Notes: generated from the letters alone by a model not told the origin. A DNA stretch of 64,000 nucleotides from Isoetes taiwanensis (GCA_021234155.1 JAJEKV010000021.1:14011760-14075759); one strand, 5' to 3'. Shown: positions 33,212 to 44,374, counted from the first letter of the stretch. Translations and numbers: made by a program.

Positions 33212-33594
33212 TTGTCATATAATTTTGAGATTGCCACACCTAACCTGTCCTCCCCTAATCTTTCATCATTGACTGCATTGATAGGATCTGCTAGAACAAT
33301 AATCCCTTCTCCTACTGCCTCTCTGTTGCATGCATGCAGGATCTTGACTTTTTTGTTTTTCCAATCGATCCGAGTATAAAGTACAATTTCCTTTCCTTTG
33401 GCATCATCCTTTTCATTTGTGGTCTTTTCCTTTCCTTTGCCATCATCAACATTATTTGGAGTCTTTTCCTTTCTTTTGCCATCATCAACATCATTTGAGG
33501 TATTTTCCTTTCCTTGGGCATCATCTTGATTATTTGGGAATTTTTCCTTGCCTTGATCAGCATCATTGGGGGCTTTTTTTTTAGCATTTTGCAT
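33208..33594 (-). pseudogene. DUF8039-like fragment with acidic/basic tandem repeats
   Basis: A 128-codon frame. Residues 1-75 are about five imperfect 12-13-residue units of the type NNVDDGKGKEKT. The rest (KVKILHACNREAVGEGIIVL, NDERLGEDRLGVAIS) resembles the start of the DUF8039 domain found in plant transposon-associated proteins. The stop is formed by the CTAG of the Helitron-like end, so the frame was probably cut by that insertion. A second DUF8039-like piece lies at 44,537-44,824. Confidence 0.4.
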
Positions 33595-33721
33595 GCCATT
33601 GACCTAAAATGCATAAAAACATAAAGTAAGTTAGCATATCCAAATAACATCTCCCTAACATGTTCTTAAATGAAAGCCTCATATGTCTTATTCTATTTGA
33701 TCATTCTATTTATATAATAGG

Positions 33722-33731
33722 ATTGCCCAAG
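33722..33731. repeat. LINE-C target-site duplication, 3' side
   Basis: ATTGCCCAAG directly borders the T run and matches ATCGCCCAAG at 41,808-41,817 in nine of ten positions. Confidence 0.65.
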
Positions 33732-33753
33732 TTTTTTTTTTTTTTTTTTTTTT
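33732..33753 (-). repeat. Poly(A) tail of LINE-C
   Basis: A 22-base T run on the plus strand at the 3' end of the minus-strand LINE. Confidence 0.9.
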
Positions 33754-34499
33754 GAGGGAATGAGATTTTTTTCATTAATTATAGATTAGAAAGTACATGA
33801 AATTCAAGTATTTGACCAAGAGTGATCAAAATACTAGAACAAAATTAAGCAAAATATATAGTGGCATATCATAAAGTTATAATGCCTGTCCAAAGTTGGA
33901 CACTCAAAATGATAAGCCAAATATAGCAGAAAAATTCCAGAAGTGATCTCGATCAGTAGACATGTTGAATCCTTTTTGTTGATGACTGAAATATACAAGG
34001 GTTCCTGAACAGCACATAGTTGCCAATTACCTGAAAAAGAGAAGTGAAAAATGTCTGCACAAGGCAGATTAGCTAGGAAGGGCGATTTTATGAGTCGAGG
34101 AATGAAAAGTGGTCAGAAAAGGTCGGTGACAAGATAAAATTGGTGTGCCTGCCCCAGTCTAAGCATTCCAGAAGATCAGAGACACAAGAGGTGGCCATCA
34201 GAATCAGCACGTTTCCATAAACATCTGCCTTACACCTGTGGTGATAATAACATTCTCTGTAATATGTAAACTGCCTCTCTGTCATGTTCATGCTAGTAGT
34301 CTCCAAAAACTAGAATAGGATGTACATCTGATAAGTACTTTTGCAAAACTCATAAGCCCACTGGATCTCTGAGACAGGAAAGTCTTAAAGCCTCGGGAAG
34401 ATTCTCTCATGAATTTTAGACTTCCAGTAGAAATCTTGGAATGCATTGACCTGTGTATTAATCTGACCTTTATATCTGTTGGCTTCACTTAGATCAAAG
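33754..34499 (-). other. LINE-C 3' region
   Basis: Between the longest ORF2 frame and the poly(A). A 100-codon frame at 34,385-34,687 overlaps the ORF2 end in another frame, so the true C-terminus may reach about 34,385 after a frameshift. Otherwise non-coding. Confidence 0.6.
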
Positions 34500-37400
34500 C
34501 TAGTGTCCAAGTCCCTCTTGCAGAAGTCCAGATATTCTAGCACAGTCATAAAAAATGCTACTGTTAGTATTGGAACAATGCAATTGAAATAAATTAAATT
34601 TTCCATAAAATCTTCCAATGTTAGTCCATTTTCCATCGAGAGAATTATTCTGCCCTTTTTGGACAGTGGCAGTACTTTGCAAATCATGGATGATATTTAT
34701 TTTAATCCAGAAGATAGACATCTGATGATCCCCATAAAGACACCTGTTTCTGTGCTTCCAAATATTCCAGAAAATAATGTGAAGAATAGTATTGTAGAAA
34801 ACATCATTGGTTAGCAAATAATCAATGAAGGAATTTTGTTTTTTAACATTGAATTTATTCTCACACCATTCCCATAAACCTTCCAATTTTCTGCAGTGAA
34901 AGATATGAATCATGGTCTCCACAGAGTCGTGACATAAAGCACATGTTGAAGAAATTGGGGCCAAACCCTTTTTAAGTCTGCTAGGATTATATAATTTAGC
35001 CACAGATTCCAAATTAGGCAAACTCTTATTAGCCATTAACCAAATGAAGTAGGAGATCTTAGGAGAGCATAGGGAAAGCCAGATATTCTTGCAAAGTTTG
35101 GAATCTTGCTCCTCATTAATGTTCCAATAGTGCTTAGCTTTAGAAGGTTTCCCATTATTAGCTAGCAGGCTATAAATTGCCGAGACCTTGTAGATAGGCT
35201 TATTTCCACAAATCCAGTCCCTAGGAAGGTTATTGGTACCTAGATTAAAGTTAGCTAAGGCAAATTTGATAGATCTAAAGAGCTTTTTATCAGATATAGT
35301 ACCATTCACTTTCCTTTTCAAGGCAGTCCAAGAGGTCCATCTATTATCAGTGATAAGGTCTCCAATAGTATTAATTCCAGCAGATTTCCATTTTTTATAT
35401 ATTCTAGGATGCTTGAAGGCAAGAGGTATGCTTATAGAATTTGACAGAGTAGAGTTCCAGAAAATAGAGGTTTGGAGGCTAAATTTGCAAACACCCTGAT
35501 GATCAAAGCAACCAGATATTTTATTCCAGGCAATGATAATGTTCCTCATGATTGGAGAGATATCTGGAGCAGGCTGAATTGGAAAGAAGGCAGATGAAGG
35601 AAAGAAGTGCTCAAGAGAAGGGTGACCTTTGAATTTACATTTATCCAACCAATACTTGATGAATACAGTAGCTGGATTTTTATTATGAAAAAGGGCTTTC
35701 CAAATATATTTGCCTACTAGTGCTGAGCCCTGTAAGAAAAGATTTTTACACCCTATTCCACCTTTGGATTTAGGATTAGTAAGGTAATTCCAATTTATAA
35801 GATGTTTCTTACCCCAAATAAAATTTCTCACAATCCTCTCAAGCTGCAAATAGATTGATTTAGGTGCAAGCAAAGCAGAGGAAAAGTAGATATAAGAGCT
35901 TGCAATAACATTATTTGCAATTAAAGTTCTTCCTGCCATGGAAAGACAGCTGCCATAGTAATTCAGCTTCCTCTTGATATTAGCAATGATAGGATTCCAT
36001 AAGCCCTTGATGTTATTGTCCAGAGACAGAGGTAACCCCAAAAGTTTAGTAGCCTGAGTAGAATTAATGCAATTAATCCCACATATAGATTGTTGACTTG
36101 TCTCTCCTATGATGCTACACTTATTAAGGTTAAGAGAGATCCCAGAGGCTGCACTAAAGGCTCTAATAATTTCAAGATATGAAGTGATATTAGAGACATC
36201 ATTATGAAGGAAACTAAAGGAGTCATCTGCATATTGCAAGATATTCAAGTTTGTTGAATTATCTGGAAGAATTAGGCCCTTTATTTTCCCTAGACTTTGC
36301 TGGTGGTTAATCACTCGAGCAAGAACCTCAGTCACAGCAATAAAAATGTAAGGGGCTAGTGGGCAACCTTGTCTTACCCCTCTGGCCAAAGGGAAAAAGG
36401 TGGTTGGGGAACCATTTATCAGCACAGAGGATTGAGATCGAGAGTTCAATCCAAGAATCAATTTAATAAATTTATCAGTGAATCCAAGATAGTTCAGAGC
36501 AAAGCTGATAAACTTCCAATGAACAGTGTCAAAGGCTTTTGAGAAGTCTAACTTCAAAAGAACACAATTTTGGCTGGTATACTTACTCCAATGTAACCCT
36601 TCAACAGCAGCAATGTAATTGTCAAGAATGTACCTATTTGGCAAAAAGGCTGACTGAGAAGGGCTAATGACATTCTGGAGATGACCCTTAACCCTATTGG
36701 CAATTATTTTAGCACATACTTTGTAGGAAGTGTTGGTCAGAGATATTGGCCTCCAGTCTGCAAAAGATGTAGGATCCTCCTTTTTTGGAATTAGAGAAAT
36801 AAGACCAGCAGAGATAGCTGGGTGAAGATGATTTGATAGCCAGAATCCATGAATCATTCTAGAAAAATCACATTTAATAATATCCCAGAAGTGTAAATAA
36901 AAATCAGAAGGAAACCCATCCGGTAGGGCTTTTCCCCTTGGCTAAAGAAGAAAGGGTTTTAAAAATCTCATCAACACTGGGAGGAAAAGACAGATTGGAA
37001 TCCATAGATACAATTTTAGCTGAGTGTTGACTAGAAGAAATATTCTTAACCATATCATAAAAAATATTAGCCCTGTTTATAGAGTTAGGATCAACAGATT
37101 GTTGGGAGAATAATTCAGCATACTTGTTATTGAAGAATCTGGAGATGTCAGAGTGATTGTCAAGGATGGTATTGTCATCTGAGATAACTTTAGAGATATT
37201 GGATTTCATGAGCTTGCTTCTAGCTACTCTAAAAAAAAACTTTGAGTTTCCCTTGTCCAGATTGGCATGATATTTGAGCTTACAGGAAATAGCAGCACCC
37301 TTAGCTTCAAATTCCTCAATTGATTTAATGGAATTTTCCAGATTTCCCTCCAGCAGGTGTAAATTAGGATTCAATGGATCAACTTGCAGTTGCAATCTGA

Positions 37401-38364
37401 CATTTTTAATATCCTGCAGATATTTATTCTTCTCTGCATTCTTTTGAGCCTGGTGATTTTTGGCCCAACTCTTAATCCACCCCTTAGCAGCTTTAATATT
37501 AGCATAAAATTCTCTCATAGATGTAAGATTGTTTAGGCCAACCCTTGGTAGATTGGAATAAAACGAAATGAATTCAGCACAAAAGGCCTCAGATTTCAAA
37601 AGAGAACAGTTAAATTTGAAGGGAACATTGCCTTGTCTCTTAATCAGATTATCATGCTTAATGGATAAGAATTGAGGCTGATGATCAGAAATCGAAGTAC
37701 ATTCATCACTCGTAACCAGACAGTTGTCCCAAAAGCCATTAGTTAAATTGGTAATGTAGAACCTGTCTAAGGCACAAAAGACTCTATTACTGCCCTTTTG
37801 TTTATTGCTCCAAGTAAATTTAGCAGTTGAAGAGGGAATATGATGTAAGAGATGGTTGTCAATGAGGTTTTCCCAGGATATTTTTTCACTGGAGGAAAGA
37901 TTGAGCTGTTTGCCCACCTTGAGATCCCAGGATGGAGTATTATTAAAATCTCCCCCCAAAATCCAAGTTGAATTACCATGATTTGATAGACAACTGTCTA
38001 TATTTGACCACATAGATTCTCTAACTCTTGAGTCTGTGGATGCGTAAATATTAATAATGCCAAAATTATTCTCAGAAGAGGAGAAAGTAACAGCCTGCCA
38101 AGAGTTGCAAGGGCTATTATAGATTGAGGTATGTTTGAGGTTCTTCCAGATAATACATAATCCCCCCGAGGTACCTGTAGCCTCAATCCAGATAGATGCA
38201 CAGCCTGGAGATATCCAATCAGCCAAATTGGAACATTCAAATTGGGGTAATCTCAGTTCCTGAAGCATGACAATGTCAGCATTATACTGTCTAATTTGGG
38301 CAATGGCTCTTCTTCTTTTAAGAGGGCCTTTTATACCCCTTAGATTCCAGGACAAGATCTTCAT
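34500..38364 (-). pseudogene. LINE-C ORF2: endonuclease, reverse transcriptase, zf-RVT; one frameshift
   Basis: The start MKILSWNLRGIKGPLKRRRA opens the endonuclease, with MLQELRLPQ, WILGGDFNNTPSWD, FTWSNKQ, ALDRFYI and ISDHQPQFL. A linker leads to RT: LAKGKSP at 36,920 is followed by a single-base frame break, then DGFPSDFYLHFW in the new frame. RT motifs are ISLIPKKEDPTSFADWRPIS, LLKLDFSKAFDTVHW, ARGVRQGCPLAPYIF and the catalytic LQYADDSF. The thumb follows (SMAGRTLIANNVIASS), then a zf-RVT region (WLMANKSLPNLES, CALCHDSVETMIHIFHC). About 1,280 residues if the frame were continuous. All catalytic residues I can check are present. Confidence 0.92.
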
Positions 38365-38401
38365 GAGAGAGCTATTAAAAAAAAAAAGAAACCAGCTAAG
38401 A

Positions 38402-41011
38402 TCAGTGGTTCCTTAGTTTTTTCTTCTGCCTAGTATTGGCTGCAGGGGTTTCAGATAGGATGTGGCCTTTCTTATGTTTAACCTTTTTCCCCTTTTTATG
38501 TTTCTCAGGCAAAATGGAGTTTGAAGAGTCAGCATTCATCCCCTCAGATTTATGAAGAAAAGAATCATCTTCCCAGTTAACTTCAGTAAAAGCAATAGGA
38601 GCTGAGTTTTCTTTATCATTATTTTGATCCACTAAGGAGTGAGTACATTCCCAGAATTTAGAATTACAACAATCATAATTTAATACAGAATTAGAGATTA
38701 AATTTTCTGGGTTTAGAATTTTGGGATCTTGCCTGGAAGAGAGTTGCTCCAAGTCCACTTGAGGTGCTTTCAGTGCTTGATCTTGTAGAACTTTATCTTG
38801 CACAGACTTGTTGAGCTGAGCAGTTGTACTTATAATCAGATCTGAATCAAAAATATTATTCCTCACTGTATCTGTATTTTTCCCCATACTGTTGACCATA
38901 CAGTCCATCTCCAAAATGTTGTGAGTTCCACTGGTTTCTTGGGAGATGTCCTGAGAGTCCTTGATGACCAAATCATATAGATTCAAATCCTTTTGAAGCT
39001 CTGCTATCTGGTCTACAATTACTGGGGATAGGCCACCAAAGTTATCAGGGGAAAGTGGCAAAGGATTTGTATGTGAAGATAGGTCAATCAGGTCAATTAG
39101 GTCCGGATCATGAATGATTGGGGGAGGAGGTTCAATGGATGAAGGGACAAAGGTAATTGGCTCCAATGTGTCTGCACAAAAATCCTCAGATAAATCAGTA
39201 AGAATATTGAAACTATTTGAACAATAGACCTTTGAAGAAGTTTCATTGGTTGAGTTGACCAAAATATCTTGATGTGTCGATGAAGATATATCCTGTGTTG
39301 GTGGGGCTTGCAAATCAGGAGTCAAACATAATTTTGAGCCTAGATGCTCATTTTCCATGTTCTGCTCAATATTTTGCTTAATATTCTCACTTTCCTTAGC
39401 TTTTGAGCTAAGGTGCTCAGTTTCTTTGTTCTGCACATAACATTCTTCTGGACTTTCCTTATCTATAATTAATGAAATCTCATTTCCAATGGATATAGCT
39501 TTTGCTATGTTTTTATCATTACCAATCTTATCTTTATAAACTGGAATTCCACTGTGCTTGCCTTTAACATTTGAATATGGACCAGAACTTGAATGTATGA
39601 CAATCCCTTTATTGTTGTGAGGCAAGATATCTTTACTGAATTCCAAGATGGAGTTCAAAGTATTATGCAAATCATCTGTAGTTGGAACCAGTGGAGCCTT
39701 CCCCTTCGCAAGTGATCTGTCTTGATAGGCTCTGGCCATCTGAACTGGTCCTTTCAACTTAAAGTTCTCAATAGGGGAAGGCTTGTTGTTGAAAGGGACC
39801 ATATTACCCCTGTTTAATATTTTAATTTTACCTGAAGGCTGAGACAGAGATGAATAACCAGAGTAACCTGATGTAGAATTATGAGCTTGAGATTGATCAC
39901 TATTTGATGCCAATTTTCCTTGAGCCATTACCTTTTTTTTCTGGATTCTCTTCCGACTACCATTGACATTAACTTTCCAAGAGTTGTTTATGTCTGCAGT
40001 CTTCTTGTCTTGAATCACCAAATGTTGAGTTTGAATGTCAGAGTCATGGACTGAGTATCTATTCATGCGGTCTGTGTAATTTCCCTGATCCTTTTCTACT
40101 GATAATGAGCACTTAGAGCAAGCAAAATGCCTAGAGTTGCAAGCTTGGCAGAGATTTGGTAGACCTACCCACCTTAATTGAATAGATGCTTTAGATCCAA
40201 AAAAATCAATGAATGGAATGGCTGTAGGAATGGGCTTAGAAAAGTCAATTTGAACATAGCATCTCGGTGGTTTGAAAGAAGAGAATTCTGTTGCAATGTA
40301 AGTTCCAATAGAGTTGAAGATTTGCGAAAAACACTCTTCATGCCAGTAAATTGGGCTGAGGTCATCCATTTGCACATGAGCAACACAAAGCTTATCAAAA
40401 TCAGGAAGAGAGAGAGTAGGACTCCATTTAAGAAAATTTAACTGGAATGTATCACAGGTGAGTCGACCAGTCTTGAGAAAGAAATTGGCAGTTCTAGAGG
40501 AACCACACTCTATCATGATGTAGGGAAAGTTCAACCAGAAAATGGCGTTAATGATAATCCCTTTGTGAAGCTTTAAAAGCTGGTCCCACAATCTCTCAAT
40601 TTTCAACCCAACCTTGTCAACCCTAACAGAGTTTTGCAATGACTGAATTCTTGAAGCAATGACAGAGGAGTGAAGCTTAATACCTTTGAACAGATGAACA
40701 GAGGGCGGGGTATCAACTTTCATTCGATCCAAATTTCTTGCGAGATCTTGATCAGTGATCACTTCAACAATTGGCCTTCGAGGTTCATTACGAATGGGGA
40801 TGCCATTTGCATCAAGGACTGGGATGCCATTGTATCCAGGATCCTTCGAGAGATCATCCCATATGGGGGTGGAGCGATCAAGGTGATACATTCCTTTAAG
40901 AAGGCTGCTAGAGTCAGAAAAATCCCCAAATTTAATAAAGGAAGAGGGATTTTTATGAAAATTACTCAACTGGGAAAGAAGATCGGCTCGATCGCTGGCG
41001 GCCAGGAGCAT
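38402..41011 (-). CDS. LINE-C ORF1 protein, 869 residues
   Basis: One uninterrupted frame starting MLLAASDRADLLSQ, preceded by AAAACCCTAAAG in the leader. Residues about 50-260 form a conserved globular domain (PRRPIVEVITDQDLARNLDR, RVDKVGLKIERLWDQLLKLH, DTFQLNFLKWSPTLSLPDFD) resembling the DUF4283-type domain of plant LINE ORF1. A Cys cluster (CQACNSRHFACSKC) near residue 290 looks like a zinc knuckle. The rest is long, hydrophilic and Ser/Asp-rich, ending in a basic tail (KHKKGKKVKHKKGH). The expected role is RNA binding in the retrotransposition particle. ORF2 starts 37 bp after the stop. Confidence 0.85.
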   Translation of the reverse strand: MLLAASDRADLLSQLSNFHKNPSSFIKFGDFSDSSSLLKGMYHLDRSTPIWDDLSKDPGYNGIPVLDANGIPIRNEPRRPIVEVITDQDLARNLDRMKVDTPPSVHLFKGIKLHSSVIASRIQSLQNSVRVDKVGLKIERLWDQLLKLHKGIIINAIFWLNFPYIMIECGSSRTANFFLKTGRLTCDTFQLNFLKWSPTLSLPDFDKLCVAHVQMDDLSPIYWHEECFSQIFNSIGTYIATEFSSFKPPRCYVQIDFSKPIPTAIPFIDFFGSKASIQLRWVGLPNLCQACNSRHFACSKCSLSVEKDQGNYTDRMNRYSVHDSDIQTQHLVIQDKKTADINNSWKVNVNGSRKRIQKKKVMAQGKLASNSDQSQAHNSTSGYSGYSSLSQPSGKIKILNRGNMVPFNNKPSPIENFKLKGPVQMARAYQDRSLAKGKAPLVPTTDDLHNTLNSILEFSKDILPHNNKGIVIHSSSGPYSNVKGKHSGIPVYKDKIGNDKNIAKAISIGNEISLIIDKESPEECYVQNKETEHLSSKAKESENIKQNIEQNMENEHLGSKLCLTPDLQAPPTQDISSSTHQDILVNSTNETSSKVYCSNSFNILTDLSEDFCADTLEPITFVPSSIEPPPPIIHDPDLIDLIDLSSHTNPLPLSPDNFGGLSPVIVDQIAELQKDLNLYDLVIKDSQDISQETSGTHNILEMDCMVNSMGKNTDTVRNNIFDSDLIISTTAQLNKSVQDKVLQDQALKAPQVDLEQLSSRQDPKILNPENLISNSVLNYDCCNSKFWECTHSLVDQNNDKENSAPIAFTEVNWEDDSFLHKSEGMNADSSNSILPEKHKKGKKVKHKKGHILSETPAANTRQKKKLRNH

Positions 41012-41807
41012 AAATTGGTGCAGAAAAGGGATGGAGTTGAACTTTAGGGTTTTTGCTGAGGTATTTTTTCTCTTTTTTTGAAATTTCGACCGAAGCCATT
41101 AAATTCAAGAAATTACAGGAGGAAACAACAAAGGAGGCAGAAAGGATGGATAAATTGCAGAGAGGACTAAAACTGGTAGAAAAACTTAGAGGAAGAAGGA
41201 ATGCGAACTAAGAAGCAAACTACCAACTAGAGGGTCAGAAAACCAAAAATTGCCAGAGCTTGCAATCAAGGCAAAGAAATGAACAATTTATTGCTCGGAG
41301 TAAACTTTCACCATTATCTTTTCTTCTGTCCATTCACAATTGACTCTGAATATACCTGTAGCAGAGATATGCTTATTACCAATGAATTCTTCCAGCCAGG
41401 AGTCGAGCATTTGAACTTCAAATTCTGTGCAACTTGGGATGAAAGTGTATTCTTTCTGAAAGAGATGATCAGGAAACCACTGATTAACAATTAAAGAATT
41501 CCACAGTTCAGAAGAAGAGCCACATAGAAAACCACATGTAAATCTGTCCCCCTGTTTGACAATTGAGAAAATTTTTGTATCCATACAGAGCTAGGATCGG
41601 GGAGAACACGAATTTGCTGACCCTCTACAGGGCCAGCTGATAGATCACCCAGAAAATTCGATCAGAGATGGCTCAGATCGAGTTGTAAGCTCGAATTTTC
41701 TTCAAGAAAATATTTGTAACAGAAAAGGAGGGAAGAGACAAAAAAAAACAAGAAATATGGCGCACGCGACATCATGTAAAGCCTCGAAGCTCTGAAATTC
41801 GGGCATA
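41012..41807 (-). promoter_or_regulatory. LINE-C 5' leader and probable internal promoter region
   Basis: It lies between ORF1 and the likely 5' end of the element. A 98-codon minus-strand frame (41,288-41,584, MDTKIFSIVKQGDRFT) is present but unrecognised. An A-rich/T-rich stretch near 41,070 resembles a LINE 3' end, so the leader may be composite. The 5' limit depends on the target duplication at 41,808. Confidence 0.5.
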
Positions 41808-41817
41808 ATCGCCCAAG
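41808..41817. repeat. LINE-C target-site duplication, 5' side
   Basis: ATCGCCCAAG followed by TTATTTT, matching ATTGCCCAAG before the T run at 33,732. Confidence 0.65.
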
Positions 41818-41837
41818 TTATTTTCCTCAACATTATA

Positions 41838-42420
41838 TATAAATAAAACCCTCTAACTTATAACCTAACTTTTAACCTATAATAACCTTAGAAACAACTT
41901 TTAAGGTTATTATTGGTTAGACCTATAATAACCTTAAAAGTTGTAACCTTAGAAACAACTTTTAAGGTTATTATAGGTTAGCAGTTTTAAGGTTAAGAAG
42001 TTTATTATAGGTTATTATAGGTTAGAAGTTTTAAGGTTAGAAGATTATTGTAGGTTAAAAGTTTTAAGGTTAGAAGTTCTAATTCATAAACTGTTAAACT
42101 TATAACCTTAACTATGTACTTATAACCTTAACTATTAACTTATAACCGTAACTTCTAAATTCTAATTCATAATAAACTTCTAAATTCTAATTCATAATAA
42201 ACTTCTAAATTCTAATTCTAAGTATAACCTTAACTTCTAAATTCTAAGTATAACCTTAACTTCTAAATTCTAATTCATAAACTTTTAAACTTATAACCTA
42301 ACTATTAACTTATAACCTTAACTATTAACCCTTCTAACTTTAAAACTATTAACCCTTGTAATAAACTTTTAAACTCGCGACGTCCTTAAAACTATTAACC
42401 CTTGTAATAAATTTTCGCGG
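41838..42420. repeat. Minisatellite-like block built on AACCTTA / TAAGGTTA
   Basis: The block is almost entirely variants of TAACCTTAACTTCTAAATTC, with both orientations of the AACCTTA core in its left half. It contains a perfect 24-bp inverted repeat (41,921-41,944 and 41,955-41,978) with a 10-base spacer. It is not the plant telomere repeat. Confidence 0.8.
41921..41978. repeat. Perfect 24-bp inverted repeat with a 10-bp spacer
   Basis: Arms 41,921-41,944 and 41,955-41,978 are exact complements. The outer part reads ACCTATAATAACC and the inner part AAAAGTTGT. Confidence 0.85.
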
Positions 42421-42479
42421 CAGTTATTATGGCGCGGTACGAATTTTTAAAGGCAGTTATTATTTCCAGTTAACATTCC

Positions 42480-43470
42480 TTTTCGAACTTTTCTCTCTCA
42501 CTTTCGAAGTTTTCTATTTCGAACTTGCGCTTCTACATTCTAGACTTTTCGGCTTCCAATTTCTCGGCAATCCAGGCTTTTCTCGGCAATTTCTTTTGCA
42601 TTCCAGGCTTTCTCGGCTTCTATCTGCTTTCAATCTGCTTCAAACTCGGCTATCTGCTTTTCGGCTATTTCAAACTCGGCTTCTCGACTTCTCCTCTGAT
42701 ATTCCAAATTCTCGACTTCTTCTCGGCTGTTTTCTGAAGAAATTGGCTATTGTTTTCGGCTTTAGGTTTCAGATCAAAGGTTTCGGCCCAAATCTCGGGT
42801 ACAGAAGACAAATAGGTTAGCTTTCATTTAAAGTCTCATATTTTGTTCTTATTTTTATTCCGGTATTTGTAAGAACACATATTTTTTCTTCTAGTTCTCC
42901 TATTTATTTCTCTATCTGCTCTATCTGCTCTTATTCTGCTCTTATATCTGCTCTATCTGCTCTATCTGTTCTTATTCTATCTGTTCTGTTCTTATTCTAT
43001 CTGCTCATATTCTATTCATATCTCTTATTCTTATTTCTTTTCTAGGTATTCTTTTTTTTAGAACAGATACAATCAGAAAATGAACTAAATAATGTGTATT
43101 ATATATCTGCTCTATCTGCTCTTATTCTATCTGCTCTATCTTCTCTATGAGCTCTTATTCTGCTCTATCTGCTCTTAGATTTGCTCTATCTGCTCTTACT
43201 CTTATTAAATTAATGTGTATTATATATCTGTTCTATCTGCTCTATATGTTTTTATTCTATCTGTTCTGTTCTTATTCTATCTGCTCATATTCTATTCCCC
43301 TGGCTTCGTATTCTATTTCACTGGCTCTTATTCTATTCTACTGTCTTCATATTCTGTTTCACTGGCTTCATATTCTGCTATTTCGTATCTGCTATTTATT
43401 TTGCATTCTGCTCTTACTCCATTTCATATATCTATTCATTTTCACTGGATTCTAGTAATTCTGCTTTGCT
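42480..43470. repeat. Pyrimidine-rich low-complexity block (CTATCTGCTCTTATT-type units)
   Basis: From about 42,480 the plus strand is T/C-rich with TCTCGGC motifs. From about 42,905 to 43,440 it is built of TCTGCTCTATCTGCTCTTA variants. Open frames here are products of composition. Confidence 0.8.
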
Positions 43471-43546
43471 CTCTGCCTGTAAGTAGACATGTTTTTTTGT
43501 ATGCATATTTCTTTTCTATAGAATGATATATTAGAATGGGCGAAAT

Positions 43547-43719
43547 CGCGCTTGCGCATTTCTAGTTTGGCTTTCTAATTCCCACTAGGTTTATCAAATC
43601 GCGCCAGGCGCGTTTCTAGTTTGGCCTTTCTATTTCATACTACTTTATACAAATCGCGCCAGGCGCGTGTGAAGTAGATATTTGAAAAAAAAAACACTAT
43701 AGAAAACGCGCCTGGCGCG
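43547..43719. repeat. Array of four GC-rich palindromes at 52-55-bp spacing
   Basis: CGCGCTTGCGCA (43,547-43,558), CGCGCCAGGCGCG (43,600-43,612 and 43,655-43,667) and CGCGCCTGGCGCG (43,707-43,719). Start-to-start distances are 53, 55 and 52 bp. The spacers share TTTCTAGTTTGGC and TTATACAAATC-type sequence. The cores are strongly GC-rich in AT-rich DNA. Confidence 0.85.
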
Positions 43720-43811
43720 TTTTGAACTATTTTGAATCTTTAGAATTATTTTCTGGGGAGAGGAATATCATTTGCTAATTAGTTAATTTCTCTCGTTCTA
43801 GTGCATTACAC

Positions 43812-44148
43812 ATGGCTGCTTCTAGTTCTGCTATACTTCCTTTGGACGACAATCAACGCTGGATCCTATACAAGATACTACTTAATTGTGCTGTTTAAAA
43901 CCTACGAAGAGAGTTGGACAAGCCATATGACAGCCTGTATCAGGGGACATGGGAATGCTACCATCGCATCACAGGATTTATGCGGCTCCTCATGCTCTTA
44001 GTAAGGCTCATGCCAACAAATAAATATGAGGCTATGATTAGGAAGGCCAGAGATCGACGGGACACTCTGATTTGGAGACTCGACATTCCCAATAATGGGA
44101 GGATGATGTCATATCAGAGTGGTACAGGTGGGACTGGACTCGGTATGT
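43812..44148 (+). pseudogene. Small ORF of unknown function between two sets of GC palindromes
   Basis: The frame starts ATG GCT GCT TCT (MAASSSAILPLDDNQRWIL), meets TAA at 43,896-43,898, and continues in the same frame (RRELDKPYDSLYQGTWECYH, RLLMLLVRLMPTNKYEAMIR, RDTLIWRLDIPNNG) to TAG at 44,146-44,148. It encodes about 111 residues apart from the stop. No family was recognised. The composition looks like real protein. With palindromes on both sides (43.55-43.72 and 44.22-44.30 kb) it may be cargo or coding remnant of a small element. Confidence 0.45.
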
Positions 44149-44220
44149 AGCCGATGAAGTGGGCCTATGTGACATTTTGTAGAGATATGTACAGCCTCCT
44201 ATGTTAGTTTAGAAAGAACT

Positions 44221-44296
44221 CGCGCCTGGCGCATTTCCACAGAAGAAGAAATGTACATATATTTTTTGAATATGAATACAAACTCGCGCCTGGCGC
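44221..44296. repeat. Two further CGCGCCTGGCGC palindromes, 64 bp apart
   Basis: They lie at 44,221-44,232 and 44,285-44,296, each preceded by AACT. They carry T at the centre, like the copy at 43,707. Confidence 0.85.
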
Positions 44297-44374
44297 AATT
44301 TTGCAGCTTATACTTTTATGTCACGTTTATTTTATTATGTTTTTTTATACACAATGTCGAAAACATTGAAATCC

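Larger units (their letters stand above)
33732..41807 (-). mobile_element. LINE-C: near-intact full-length L1-type LINE
   Basis: The minus-strand order is a 5' region (41,012-41,807), ORF1 (41,011-38,402), ORF2 (38,364 to about 34,500), a 3' region and a poly(A) tail seen as 22 T on the plus strand (33,732-33,753). A 10-bp direct repeat with one mismatch flanks it, next to a T-rich site as expected for target-primed insertion. ORF1 is open and ORF2 carries one frameshift, so it is a young copy of about 8.1 kb. Its endonuclease is close to that of LINE-B at 16.2-17.3 kb. Confidence 0.85.

Noticed and set aside
41288-41584. 98-codon frame in the LINE-C leader as an extra LINE gene
   Set aside because: It is not recognised and lies in a leader of uncertain extent; kept only as a note on that feature.
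41838-42420. AACCTTA repeats as an interstitial telomere
   Set aside because: The unit is not CCCTAAA/TTTAGGG and no run of the plant telomere repeat is present.
43547-43719. Regularly spaced palindromes read as a CRISPR array
   Set aside because: Repeats are only 13 bp, spacers are similar to one another, no cas-like genes exist, and the context is a plant nuclear genome.
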